Assembly: GCF_000009765.2 (NCBI RefSeq)
Contig: NC_003155.5
Coordinates: 3,844,001 to 3,908,000 of the forward strand
DNA from: Streptomyces avermitilis MA-4680 = NBRC 14893
Lineage (GTDB): Bacteria; Actinomycetota; Actinomycetes; Streptomycetales; Streptomycetaceae
Length of the DNA stretch: 64,000 nucleotides
Reading direction: 5' to 3'
Shown here: piece after piece, positions 34,649 through 43,258 of the stretch
Position numbering within the stretch: the stretch's first letter is position 1
How the letters are laid out: every line of letters starts with the position of its first letter
The notes under the pieces: generated by a model
The model's database searches: none
What the model was told of the DNA's origin: nothing
Seen by the model: the letters and a program-made list of their open reading frames with translations, nothing else
Made by a program: the position numbers and the translations under genes

Positions 34649-34997
34649 GTGCATACGTCAACGATCTCGTCGAGGGCTACCGGTCGGGCGCGGTCTTCTT
34701 CGCCGGGGGCCTGCTGCTCGCCGTCGACGCACTCGTCCTCGGCTACGGCTACCGCTACGGCAGCCACACCACCGCCGTCGTCTGCACGATCCTGCCCGGT
34801 GCCTTCATCGGCGTGAACAACGCGGTCTGCACCGCGCCGGCCCGGGCATCTCGGAAGCACCGCGCCCGGTGGCGAGCGCGGGCTGCAACTTCGTCCGGTG
34901 GTTCGCGGTCGCGGCGGCGCCGTACTTCGCGCCGAAGATCAAGGAGCCGGAGCGGCGGCACGCCACGCGGGACGACGTCACGGTCGTCGTCAACTGA
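34645..34997 (+). pseudogene. Decayed MFS transporter fragment
   Basis: Two reading frames together give one recognisable MFS segment. Frame 1 encodes GAVFFAGGLLLAVDALVLGY through ILPGAFIGVNNAVCT, and the next frame continues with SEAPRPVASAGCNFVRWFAV and AAAPYFAPKIKE. The FIGVNN...VASAxxNFVRWF pairing is typical of the second half of 12-14 TM drug exporters. The shift lies at about 34831-34842. Both the N-terminal half and the remaining C-terminal helices are absent, so it is a non-functional relic of about 115 codons, not just a sequencing error. Confidence 0.75.
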
Positions 34998-35025
34998 CCG
35001 TTTCCGGCCAGGTGGTGAGCCCGGC

Positions 35026-35610
35026 TCAGTCCAGCGGAACGGATCTGCGTGACGGATCGCGCAGGTCCGTTCCGCCGGCGAGCCACCGCTCCTGAAGGGC
35101 CTGCGCCCCGTGCACACGCTTCCACGCGGCCTCGTTCGGCGTCATCGGGAGCAGCGGCAGGAAACGTACGGGATCGGCGGGCTCGTCCAGCTCCAGATCC
35201 TCGACCAGACCGCCGGACTCGGCGACCAGTACGGAGCTGAACGGAGCGCCGGGCCACAGGGGTTCGCCCACGTCGAGCGAGGCGCCGGGGGCCACGACAA
35301 GGCCCTCGACCTGCGGGGACGCGGCGAGGACGGCGAGCGGGCGGAGCACCTTGTCGGTGTCGGCGCCGCCTGCGCGTACCGACAGGACGAGCTCCGCGCG
35401 CGGGCCCTTCACCTGGTCGGCGACGACCGCCGTGGGGTCCGTCATCGGCTGGGCCGACATACCGAGGGTCGCGTACCGGACGACGTCCCCCGCTGTGAAG
35501 CGCAGCACTTCGATGCGGTCCGTGCCGAGGAAGGTGACCGCGGCCCGCGCGTCGGGTTCGCCCAGTGCCGCACGCAACCGGGCCTCGACCAGAGGAAGAA
35601 CATCAGCCAT
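35026..35610 (-). CDS. Suppressor-of-fused (SUFU) domain protein
   Basis: 194-residue protein of the bacterial SUFU-domain family (PF05076). LPLVEARLRAALG leads to TDRIEVLRFTAGDVVRYATLG, ELVLSVR, and PLWPGAPFSSVLVAE with VRFLPLLPMTPNEAAWKR near the end, which match the family. The bacterial role is unknown; some are linked to immunity or toxin loci, for which there is no sign here. ATG at 35610 starts at the family boundary, though its ribosome-binding site is weak. Confidence 0.82.
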   Translation of the reverse strand: MADVLPLVEARLRAALGEPDARAAVTFLGTDRIEVLRFTAGDVVRYATLGMSAQPMTDPTAVVADQVKGPRAELVLSVRAGGADTDKVLRPLAVLAASPQVEGLVVAPGASLDVGEPLWPGAPFSSVLVAESGGLVEDLELDEPADPVRFLPLLPMTPNEAAWKRVHGAQALQERWLAGGTDLRDPSRRSVPLD

Positions 35611-36152
35611 GAGCCGAGCATAGAACTCGTCAGTAACGGGCAAAGCGGCGGCTTGACGCTTCTGTGCGCTGATAGTGTTGGCCGCTGGTCGGGGCAGCAC
35701 GCAGAAGCGTCGCTCTCAAGTCTCGGCTCAGGTCTCGACGCACTGAGACTCCCCTACGGGGGCTCCCTACGGGGAATGGATCGTCCCTCACGGGGGACCG
35801 GCCGGAGGAGGTGGGGCTGCAATGGACCGAAGTCGACCGTGCAGTACCACCCGCTCTTCCGACCGCTGAGTCACGTAGCTCTCGCTTCGCTTTCGCGCTG
35901 TTGCCGGCTGCCGCCTCTCACGTTCGCATCCTGTTCTGCCTGGTGCCCGACGGAAGAGCACTTCGTTACCGCCTGATCTGACTCACCCGAGTTCGCCCGA
36001 GTCAGTGCTGATCTGAATCAGTAGTGAAGCAACCACCGCGACGGTGCGGTGCTCCCCGCTTTGTGGACGTGCCAAACATCCGCAGTCAGGACGTCCCCAT
36101 TCCGGGCAGTTTCAACCGTCGCCGGTTGCCTTCAGTTGCGAAGGAGCCTGCC
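35611..36152. other. 542-bp intergenic region and likely structured corA leader
   Basis: No gene is convincing here. On the plus strand two adjacent hairpins are capped by the stable C(TACG)G tetraloop: 35751-35762 and 35765-35774, followed by a third at 35783-35798. Further down, CTGACTC (35978-35984) pairs with GAGTCAG (35999-36005), and CTGATCTGA is directly repeated (35973 and 36008). A long structured leader would suit a magnesium transporter gene. I could not match it to the M-box or another known riboswitch. Confidence 0.5.
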
Positions 36153-37268
36153 ATGTCGATGATCCGTGACCTCCGTGCCGCGGTCCGCCCGTCCCGTCCC
36201 TCGATGCGCAAGGACGGCAGTGCGTACGACACCACGCGTGACCCCTCGACGCCCTCCGCCGTCGTCGACTGCGCCATCTACCGCGACGGCGCCCGCGTCG
36301 CGACCGACCGGCCGCTCACCCCGCACGAGGCGATGCGCCAGGTGCGGCGCGACGGGGGCTTCGTGTGGATCGGCCTGCATGAGCCGACGGAAGCCGAATT
36401 CGCCGGTATCGCGGGCGAGTTCGGGCTGCACCCGCTGGCCGTCGAGGACGCCGTCCAGGCGCACCAGCGGCCGAAGCTGGAGCGCTACGACGACTCCCTC
36501 TTCACCGTCTTCAAGACCATCCACTACGTGGAGCACGACCAGCTGACCGCCAACAGCGAGGTCGTCGAGACCGGCGAGGTCATGTGCTTCACCGGCCGGG
36601 ACTTCTTCATCACCGTGCGGCACGGCGGGCAGGGCTCGCTGCGGGCGCTGCGGCACCGGCTCCAGGACGACCCCGAGCTGCTCGCGAAGGGGCCCTCGGC
36701 GGTGCTCCACGCGATCGCCGACCACGTCGTCGACGGCTACATCGCGGTCGCGGACGCGGTGCAGGACGACATCGACGAGGTGGAGACGGAGGTGTTCTCG
36801 CCGGGCCGGAAGGGAACGCCGCGCGGTACGGACGCGGGCCGTATCTACCAACTCAAGCGTGAGGTGCTGGAGTTCAAGCGGGCGGTCTCGCCGCTGCTGA
36901 GGCCCATGCAGCTGCTGAGTGAGCGACCGATGCGACTGATCGACCCGGACATCCAGAAGTACTTCCGGGACGTGGCGGACCACCTCGCCCGGGTCCAGGA
37001 GCAGGTGCTGGGCTTCGACGAGCTGCTCAACTCGATCCTCCAGGCCAACCTCGCGCAGGCGTCCGTCGCGCAGAACGAGGACATGCGCAAGATCACGTCC
37101 TGGGCGGCGATCATCGCCGTACCGACGATGGTGTGCGGGGTGTACGGCATGAACTTCGAGCACATGCCGGAGCTGCACTGGCGGTTCGGGTACCCGGTGA
37201 TCATGAGCGTCACCGTGGTGCTGTGTCTGGGCATCCACCGCGCCCTGAAGCGCAACGGCTGGCTGTGA
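36153..37268 (+). CDS. corA: CorA-family magnesium/cobalt transporter
   Basis: 371-residue transporter. A large N-terminal cytoplasmic domain is followed by two C-terminal transmembrane helices. The first ends in the signature YGMNFEHMPEL (GMN selectivity motif), and the protein closes with a basic tail as CorA proteins do. It forms a pentameric Mg2+ channel gated by cytoplasmic Mg2+. Start at 36153 with AAGGAG. In the conserved block, genes for MgtE-N/CBS and DUF1003 proteins lie just beyond (39.1-40.9 kb). Confidence 0.93.
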   Translation: MSMIRDLRAAVRPSRPSMRKDGSAYDTTRDPSTPSAVVDCAIYRDGARVATDRPLTPHEAMRQVRRDGGFVWIGLHEPTEAEFAGIAGEFGLHPLAVEDAVQAHQRPKLERYDDSLFTVFKTIHYVEHDQLTANSEVVETGEVMCFTGRDFFITVRHGGQGSLRALRHRLQDDPELLAKGPSAVLHAIADHVVDGYIAVADAVQDDIDEVETEVFSPGRKGTPRGTDAGRIYQLKREVLEFKRAVSPLLRPMQLLSERPMRLIDPDIQKYFRDVADHLARVQEQVLGFDELLNSILQANLAQASVAQNEDMRKITSWAAIIAVPTMVCGVYGMNFEHMPELHWRFGYPVIMSVTVVLCLGIHRALKRNGWL

Positions 37269-37291
37269 CGGGGCCTGGTTAGGCTTGCGCC

Positions 37292-37834
37292 ATGACGGAA
37301 CAGCTGCTCGACCGGGCCCTCGTCGAGGAGGCCACCAAGAAGTCCGGACTCATCTGGGTCCGGGGCGACGGCGCACCGGCTCCCGACGACCGGGCGCACG
37401 GTGTGCCGACGCGCCCTCTGTGGCACGCGTGGCACGCGGGTGCGGTGTGCCTGGTCGGCGACGGGCCGGGTGAGCAGCCACTGCCCGGGCTGGTCGACGG
37501 CGGGGGCGCGACGGTGACCGTCCGCAGCAAGGACAAGGGTGGCCGGCTCGTCACGTGGTCGGCGAAGGTGGTGGAGCTGGCGCCGGGTTCCCCCGAGTGG
37601 GCGGCCGCGGTGGCCGAGCTGAAGGGCAAGCGCCTGAACGCGCCGGACGGCGAGGCGATGCCGGAGCGCTGGGCGCGCGAATGCCGGGTGCTGCGGCTGG
37701 AACCGCTCGGCGACACGGCCGAGCTGCCGACGGACTCACTGGCGGCGGCACCGCTGCCGACGCCTGCGACGACCCGCCACCCGATCCCGGCGGCACTCCC
37801 CCGGCTGCTCCTGAAGCGGCGCAAGCGCGGCTGA
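37292..37834 (+). CDS. Conserved hypothetical protein, possible FMN-binding split barrel
   Basis: 180-residue protein. ATKKSGLIWVR, PLWHAWHAGAVCLVGDGPGE and KGGRLVTWSAKVVELAPGS follow the strand pattern of pyridoxamine-5'-phosphate-oxidase-like split barrels, but the evidence is by eye only. It begins 23 bp after corA and is probably in the same transcript. The C-terminal 35 residues are Pro/Ala-rich with a basic end. Confidence 0.7.
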   Translation: MTEQLLDRALVEEATKKSGLIWVRGDGAPAPDDRAHGVPTRPLWHAWHAGAVCLVGDGPGEQPLPGLVDGGGATVTVRSKDKGGRLVTWSAKVVELAPGSPEWAAAVAELKGKRLNAPDGEAMPERWARECRVLRLEPLGDTAELPTDSLAAAPLPTPATTRHPIPAALPRLLLKRRKRG

Positions 37835-38040
37835 GGGCCGCGGGTGCGGCTCCGGCGGGGCGCACCCGCTTCAGGAACGGTTCGGTGCCGGTGAATAGGA
37901 TCGTCGCGCGGCAGCCGCCCGACCCGGGAAGCGGGCCGACGTGCGGCAGCGGCTCTCTCCGCCGCGACGGCGCACGGCCACGTCCGCACCGCACCCGCGC
38001 CCCGGCCCCGTACGTCCCCTACGACGTCGTACGACGTCGG

Positions 38041-38805
38041 CTACGACGTCGGCAGCTGTTGCCCGTAGTCCACCGTCTCCTTCTTCGACGGCTCCTTCAG
38101 GGCGAAGCCCTTCCCCCAGTCCGTCAGGCTGAGGGTGCCCGCGCCCCCCGCTCGCACCAGGCGCAGCGGATACGGCTTGCCCTCCAGGGAGACGTCCAGC
38201 GTGCCGCCGGAGCCCTTCTCGCCGGTGATGCGGATCGTGCGGACGCCGCTCTGATCGTGGTGGCCGTCCGTCGCCAGGGTGCCGTGCAGCGTGAGCAGAC
38301 CGTCCAGCAGCACGCTCTTGTCCGTGAAGCCGCTGAAGCGCTTGTACGCCGGATCCCCGGTCGGCACCTTCACGTACTTGTCGTCGAGCTTGTCCGCGGC
38401 CGCGTCCCCCGCGTCACTGGATCCGCCGCCGCCCTGGCCGCCCTGGTGGCTCCAGAAGTCCGCGCCCGCCTTCAGGAACAGGTGCCGGCCCACCCGCAGC
38501 AGCCGGAAGGTCGCTCCCTTCGAGGTGACCGACCCGCTGGCGCCGTCCTCCTTGAGGCGCATGTCGAGCCGGTACGTACGTCCGTTGGTCACCACGGTGC
38601 CCGACAGCCGTACCGTGTCCGCGGCCTCCGCGGCCGCACGCGTCCGGCTCTGGATCTTCTCGGCCGGCAGCTTGCCGACCCCGTTCGTGCCCGCGTCCGG
38701 ATCGCTACTACTGCACCCCGTCAGCCCCGTCCCGGTCACGACCAGTGCGCACGTCGCGCTCACCAGTGCGGCCCTGCGGGTACGACCCTGGGGAATTGCA
38801 GTCAC
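38041..38805 (-). CDS. Surface lipoprotein (LppX/LprAFG-like fold likely)
   Basis: 254-residue lipoprotein. Signal peptide ends in LTGC (GTGLTGCSSSDPD). The mature part carries alternating strands (TVRLSGTVVTNGRTYRLDMR, GATFRLLRVGRHLFLKAG, KYVKVPTGDPAYKRFSGFTD), which recall lipid- or glycolipid-binding LppX/LprG-type beta sheets. A Gly/Ser-rich loop interrupts the middle. Possible role in lipid handling at the cell surface; function not known. A TACGACGTCG repeat lies at its 3' end (38018-38050). Confidence 0.75.
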   Translation of the reverse strand: MTAIPQGRTRRAALVSATCALVVTGTGLTGCSSSDPDAGTNGVGKLPAEKIQSRTRAAAEAADTVRLSGTVVTNGRTYRLDMRLKEDGASGSVTSKGATFRLLRVGRHLFLKAGADFWSHQGGQGGGGSSDAGDAAADKLDDKYVKVPTGDPAYKRFSGFTDKSVLLDGLLTLHGTLATDGHHDQSGVRTIRITGEKGSGGTLDVSLEGKPYPLRLVRAGGAGTLSLTDWGKGFALKEPSKKETVDYGQQLPTS

Positions 38806-39055
38806 AGGTGGGGCTGCCTTTCATGCGGATGTCCTCATCGGCGTACGGCAGCGTACCGGTGCCCGCCACGCCCACCGGAGCCAGTCCGTCCGGACCGCCC
38901 ACCAGGGCGTATCCGACCGGGACGGGCTAGCCTGAAGCCCATCCGAGCGGACATACGAGCAGGAAACCAACCGGTACGAACCGAAGCGGCCCGAACAGAC
39001 CCGGCAGGCACGGACCCCGCAGGAAACGGACCCCGTAGGAAGAGGAGGCGCTGGC

Positions 39056-40354
39056 ATGGTGGCAGGCGCCCCCAGGATCTTCGTCTCGCACCTCTCCGGT
39101 GTCCCCGTCTTCGACCCGAACGGCGACCAGGTGGGCCGCGTCCGCGATCTTGTCGCCATGCTCCGCGTCGGCCGCCGTCCGCCCCGGCTGCTCGGGCTGG
39201 TGGTCGAACTGTCCACCCGGCGCCGCATCTTCCTGCCCATGACCCGTGTGACCGGCATCGAGTCCGGCCAGGTCATCACCACCGGCGTGCTCAACGTGCG
39301 CCGCTTCGAACAGCGGCCCACCGAGCGGCTGGTCTTCGGTGAGCTGCTCGACCGGCGCGTCCGGCTCGTGGAGACGGGCGAGGAGGTGACCGTCCTCGAC
39401 GTGGCCGTCCAGCAGCTTCCGGCCCGGCGGGAATGGGAGATCGACCGGGTCTTCGTGCGGAAGGGCCGGAGCGGGGCCTTCCGGCGCACCAAGGGCGAGA
39501 CCCTGACCGTCGAATGGTCCGCCGTCACCGGGTTCTCGCTGGAGGAGGACGGGCAGGGCGCGGAGAGCCTGCTGGCCACCTTCGAGCAGCTGCGCGCGGC
39601 CGACCTCGCGAACGTCATGCACCACCTGTCCCCGAAGCGGCGCGGAGAGGTGGCGCTCGCACTGGACGACGACCGCCTCGCCGACGTCCTCGAGGAACTC
39701 CCCGAGGACGACCAGATCGAGATCCTCAGCAAGCTCAAGGAGGAGCGCGCGGCCGACGTCCTGGAGGCGATGGACCCGGACGACGCGGCCGACCTGCTCG
39801 GCGAACTGCCCGAGGAGGACGTGGAGCGGCTGCTGACGCTGATGCGGCCCGACGAAGCGGCGGACGTACGGCGGCTGATGGCGTACGAGGAGCGGACCGC
39901 CGGTGGCCTGATGACGACCGAGCCCATCGTGCTGCGGCCCGACGCCACGGTCGCCGACGCGCTCGCCCGGGTCCGCAACGCCGACCTGTCCCCCGCGCTC
40001 GCCGCCCAGGTGTACGTGTGCCGCCCGCCGGACGAGACGCCGACCGGCAAGTACCTGGGCACGGCGCACTTCCAGCGGCTGCTGCGCGACCCGCCGTACA
40101 CACTGGTCAGCTCGATCCTCGACGACGATCTGCAACCGCTCGCCCCGGACGCCGCGCTGCCCGTCGTCGCGGGCTTCTTCGCCACCTACGACATGGTCGC
40201 CGCGCCCGTCGTCGACGAGAGCGGCTCGCTGCTCGGCGCGGTGACCGTGGACGACGTACTGGACCACATGCTGCCCGAGGACTGGCGCGAGACGGAGTTC
40301 CACCTGGACGACGGGCCCGGCGCCGACGGCTCGGAGGCACCCCATGGCCCCTGA
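39056..40354 (+). CDS. MgtE N-terminal domain/CBS protein with PRC-barrel, no membrane domain
   Basis: 432-residue cytoplasmic protein. Residues 1-150 form two PRC-barrel-like units (GDQVGRVRDLVAML). Residues 180-290 match the helical MgtE N domain (ALDDDRLADVLEELPEDDQ, MDPDDAADLLGELPEEDVER). Two CBS units follow (LMTTEPIVLRPDATVADALA; MVAAPVVDESGSLLGAVTVDDVLDHML). There is no transporter domain, so it is a soluble Mg2+- or nucleotide-responsive regulator rather than a channel. GAGGAGG ribosome-binding site. Ends 11 bp inside the DUF1003 gene, so the two are coupled. Confidence 0.88.
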   Translation: MVAGAPRIFVSHLSGVPVFDPNGDQVGRVRDLVAMLRVGRRPPRLLGLVVELSTRRRIFLPMTRVTGIESGQVITTGVLNVRRFEQRPTERLVFGELLDRRVRLVETGEEVTVLDVAVQQLPARREWEIDRVFVRKGRSGAFRRTKGETLTVEWSAVTGFSLEEDGQGAESLLATFEQLRAADLANVMHHLSPKRRGEVALALDDDRLADVLEELPEDDQIEILSKLKEERAADVLEAMDPDDAADLLGELPEEDVERLLTLMRPDEAADVRRLMAYEERTAGGLMTTEPIVLRPDATVADALARVRNADLSPALAAQVYVCRPPDETPTGKYLGTAHFQRLLRDPPYTLVSSILDDDLQPLAPDAALPVVAGFFATYDMVAAPVVDESGSLLGAVTVDDVLDHMLPEDWRETEFHLDDGPGADGSEAPHGP

Positions 40355-40940
40355 GCGCGAGATCCGCGAACGAACGGCGTCCGGGGCGATCGCCGCCACC
40401 CGGCCCCGTACCCGGCTCGACCAGCCGAAGCCGCAACGCCGCAGGCTGCTGCCCGAGTGGGACCCGGAGGCCTTCGGGCGGCTCTCGGAGCGGATCGCGC
40501 GGTTCCTGGGCACCGGGCGGTTCATCGTCTGGATGACGGTCGTCATCATCCTGTGGGTGGTGTGGAACGTCGCCGCCCCCGGCGAGTGGCGCTTCGACAC
40601 CTACCCGTTCATCTTCCTGACGCTGATGCTGTCGCTGCAGGCCTCCTATGCCGCCCCGCTGATCCTGCTCGCGCAGAACCGCCAGGCCGACCGCGACCGG
40701 GTCAACCTCGAACAGGACCGCAAACAGAACGAGCGCTCGATCGCCGACACCGAATACCTCACCCGCGAGATCGCCGCGCTGCGCATCGGCCTCGGTGAGG
40801 TGGCCACCCGCGACTGGATCCGCTCGGAGCTCCAGGACCTGGTCAAGGAGCTGGAGGAGCGGTACACCGACGGCCACGGGGACGGCCGCGTCGTATTCCC
40901 GGCGGAGCGTGCGCACGGACGTGACGTAGACGACCGCTGA
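40344..40940 (+). CDS. DUF1003 membrane protein
   Basis: 198-residue protein with two transmembrane helices (FIVWMTVVIILWVVWNVAA; YPFIFLTLMLSLQASYAAPL), the conserved AAPLILLAQNRQADRDR motif after the second, and a helical cytoplasmic tail. DUF1003 genes commonly follow MgtE-N/CBS genes in actinobacteria, as here with an 11-bp overlap. Function unknown; partnership with the upstream protein is inferred. Confidence 0.88.
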   Translation: MAPEREIRERTASGAIAATRPRTRLDQPKPQRRRLLPEWDPEAFGRLSERIARFLGTGRFIVWMTVVIILWVVWNVAAPGEWRFDTYPFIFLTLMLSLQASYAAPLILLAQNRQADRDRVNLEQDRKQNERSIADTEYLTREIAALRIGLGEVATRDWIRSELQDLVKELEERYTDGHGDGRVVFPAERAHGRDVDDR

Positions 40941-40983
40941 CGGGTCTTTCCGGGCCCCCTGTGCAGCGCCGTACCATCGTCCT

Positions 40984-42117
40984 ATGGCTACGGAAGACGC
41001 GGTGCGTGAAGCACTGGCGACGGTGAACGACCCCGAGATCCAGCGACCCATCACCGAGCTGGGGATGGTCAAATCGGTGGAGATCGGTGCGGACGGAGCG
41101 GTCGCGGTCACCGTGTATCTGACCGTCTCCGGCTGCCCGATGCGCGAGACCATCACGACGAACGTGACGAAGGCGGTCTCGGCGGTCGAGGGCGTCACGC
41201 GCGTCGACGTGACCCTGGACGTGATGAGCGACGAGCAGCGCCGCGAGCTGGCGACCGCGCTGCGCGGCGGCCAGGCCGAGCGCGAGGTGCCCTTCGCCAA
41301 GCCCGGCTCCCTGACCCGGGTGTACGCGGTCGCCTCCGGCAAGGGCGGCGTCGGCAAGTCGTCGGTGACGGTGAACCTGGCGGCGGCGATGGCGGCCGAC
41401 GGCCTCAAGGTCGGCGTCGTCGACGCGGACATCTACGGCCACTCCGTGCCGCGCATGCTCGGCGCCGACGGCAGGCCCACCCAGGTCGAGAACATGATCA
41501 TGCCGCCGTCCGCGAACGGCGTGAAGGTCATCTCGATCGGCATGTTCACCCCGGGCAACGCACCGGTCGTATGGCGCGGCCCGATGCTCCACCGCGCCCT
41601 CCAGCAGTTCCTCGCGGACGTCTACTGGGGCGACCTGGACGTCCTCCTCCTCGACCTCCCGCCGGGCACGGGCGACATCGCGATCTCCGTCGCGCAGCTC
41701 GTCCCGAACGCGGAGATCCTCGTCGTCACGACCCCGCAGCAGGCCGCGGCCGAGGTCGCCGAGCGGGCGGGCTCCATCGCCGTCCAGACCCACCAGAAGA
41801 TCGTCGGCGTGGTCGAGAACATGGCGGGGCTGCCCTGCCCGCACTGCGACGAGATGGTCGACGTGTTCGGCACGGGCGGCGGCCAGTCGGTGGCCGACGG
41901 CCTGACCCGCACGACCGGCGCGACCGTCCCGGTCCTCGGCTCCATCCCGATCGACGTCCGTCTGCGCGAGGGCGGCGACGAGGGCAAGCCGGTCGTCCTG
42001 ACCGATCCCGACTCCCCGGCCGGCTCGGCCCTGCGCGCGATCGCGGGCAAGCTGGGCGGCCGCCAGCGCGGTCTGTCGGGCATGTCGCTGGGGATCACGC
42101 CCCGGAACAAGTTCTAG
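40984..42117 (+). CDS. mrp: Mrp/ApbC iron-sulfur cluster carrier ATPase
   Basis: 377-residue P-loop ATPase. An N-terminal MIP18/DUF59 domain (about 1-90, with SGCPMRE) precedes the deviant Walker A GKGGVGKSS near residue 121, VDADIYGHSVPRML and LDLPPGTGD. The C-terminal CPHCDE motif supplies the cysteines for a bridging [4Fe-4S] cluster. It assembles or transfers Fe-S clusters to target apoproteins. The last codons (AACAAGTTC-TAG) lead directly, in frame, into a 15-bp repeat array. Confidence 0.94.
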   Translation: MATEDAVREALATVNDPEIQRPITELGMVKSVEIGADGAVAVTVYLTVSGCPMRETITTNVTKAVSAVEGVTRVDVTLDVMSDEQRRELATALRGGQAEREVPFAKPGSLTRVYAVASGKGGVGKSSVTVNLAAAMAADGLKVGVVDADIYGHSVPRMLGADGRPTQVENMIMPPSANGVKVISIGMFTPGNAPVVWRGPMLHRALQQFLADVYWGDLDVLLLDLPPGTGDIAISVAQLVPNAEILVVTTPQQAAAEVAERAGSIAVQTHQKIVGVVENMAGLPCPHCDEMVDVFGTGGGQSVADGLTRTTGATVPVLGSIPIDVRLREGGDEGKPVVLTDPDSPAGSALRAIAGKLGGRQRGLSGMSLGITPRNKF

Positions 42118-42207
42118 GCGACCGAGTTCCGCGCGAACGAGTTCCGCGCGGACAGCTTCCGGGAGGACAACTTCCGGGAGGACAACTTCCGGGAGGCCAA
42201 GCTCTGG
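42118..42207. repeat. 15-bp tandem repeat, in frame after the mrp stop
   Basis: Six 15-bp units, GCGACCGAGTTCCGC through GAGGCCAAGCTCTGG, with the central two identical (GAGGACAACTTCCGG). In the mrp frame they would read ATEFR ANEFR ADSFR EDNFR EDNFR EAKLW, a pentapeptide-repeat-like pattern continuous with mrp's final NKF. Confidence 0.85.
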
Positions 42208-42256
42208 GGCGGACAAGCTCCAGGCCTGCCCGTACGGCAACCCTGCCGCGTCCGCG

Positions 42257-42913
42257 CTACGCGTACGCCGCGATGTCCTTGATCACCGAGAAGCCCAGCC
42301 CGTACGCGCTCATCCCGCGCCCGTACGCGCCCACGTGGACGCCTTCCTGGGTGGAGCCGGCGAGGACCCAGCCGAACTCGGACTCCCGGTAGTGGAAGGA
42401 CGAGGGGACCCCGTCCACGGGGAGGGACAGCGTGGACCAGTCGGGGCCGGCCAGGTCGTCGGCCAGGACCCACGCCGTCTCGGTCTGCTGGTCCAGCCAG
42501 TCGTCCCGCAGGGTGTGGTCCATCTGGCCGGGCCAGGTGACGGACAACAGCCCCACACCCGCGAGCCAGGCCGCGGAGGAGACCGAGGTGGCCTCGAGCA
42601 GGCCCGTGCCGTCGGCACTGCGCCTGACGGGGTTGGCCGCGACGGTCACCACGACCGCGAACCGCTCCTTGTCCTCCGTCGACTCACCGCGCACGGTGGG
42701 CTCCTCGCCGTGCCCGATCGAACCGTGCTCCACCGCACCGTCGGCCGCGGTGCCCACCTGCATCAGCCAGCGCGGGCCCGTGAACGCCTCGTCGAGGCCG
42801 TACCAAGGAAAGGGCGCCAGCAGGTAGCCGTCGACCGTGCGCCGGGCGGAGGGGAACTGCTGTCCGCCCTCCGCGGCCGGCGCCTGCGCGCCCACCCGAC
42901 TCGTCGTCTCCAT
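42257..42913 (-). CDS. Conserved hypothetical protein
   Basis: 218-residue protein, no known domain. Aromatic-rich segments (GYLLAPFPWYGLDEAFTGPRW; LSVTWPGQMDHTLRDDWLD; SSFHYRESEFGWVLAGSTQE; GVHVGAYGRGMSAYGLGFSV) suggest a compact beta-rich fold. ATG at 42913 is supported by AGGAGG nine bases upstream. Lies between mrp and tatB, convergent to mrp. Confidence 0.7.
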   Translation of the reverse strand: METTSRVGAQAPAAEGGQQFPSARRTVDGYLLAPFPWYGLDEAFTGPRWLMQVGTAADGAVEHGSIGHGEEPTVRGESTEDKERFAVVVTVAANPVRRSADGTGLLEATSVSSAAWLAGVGLLSVTWPGQMDHTLRDDWLDQQTETAWVLADDLAGPDWSTLSLPVDGVPSSFHYRESEFGWVLAGSTQEGVHVGAYGRGMSAYGLGFSVIKDIAAYA

Positions 42914-43159
42914 ACCCGGACGCCTCCTAGCTCTCGTCGGACCCGAGCGGCCCGCCCCCCACGGGCGTCCTCGCTCTCCAACGGTCCGCACAACAACTGG
43001 GCAGCATAGCCACAGCGTTCCGAGCTGCCGGGAAACGCCCGGCGCGTACGGCGTCGTACGGGTCGTTTTCAGGCCGCTCGCGCGCTCCTGAGCCTATGGC
43101 CTGCGTCACGTTCCAGGCAGAGCGCGGGCCATGTCCGTACGGCCGCGGCGGTATGGCTG

Positions 43160-43250
43160 TACGGGTCAGCCGGCGCCGCGGGTACGGCTCAGGCGGCGTC
43201 CGTGGGACGGGTCAGCCGACGTCACGGGTACGGCTCAGGCGGCGTCCGTC
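43160..43250. repeat. 46-bp direct repeat downstream of tatB
   Basis: Two copies (43160-43204 and 43206-43250) of ACGGGTCAGCCGRCG...GGCGGCGTCCGT with few differences, plus a third partial copy to about 43270 that runs into the 3' end of tatB. Confidence 0.8.
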
Positions 43251-43258
43251 TGGACGAA

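Noticed and set aside
35611..36152. M-box (ykoK) or mini-ykkC riboswitch before corA
   Set aside because: The C(UACG)G hairpins superficially recall ACGR loops, but conserved M-box sequence blocks are absent and the stems do not fit the mini-ykkC pattern. Left as unassigned structure.
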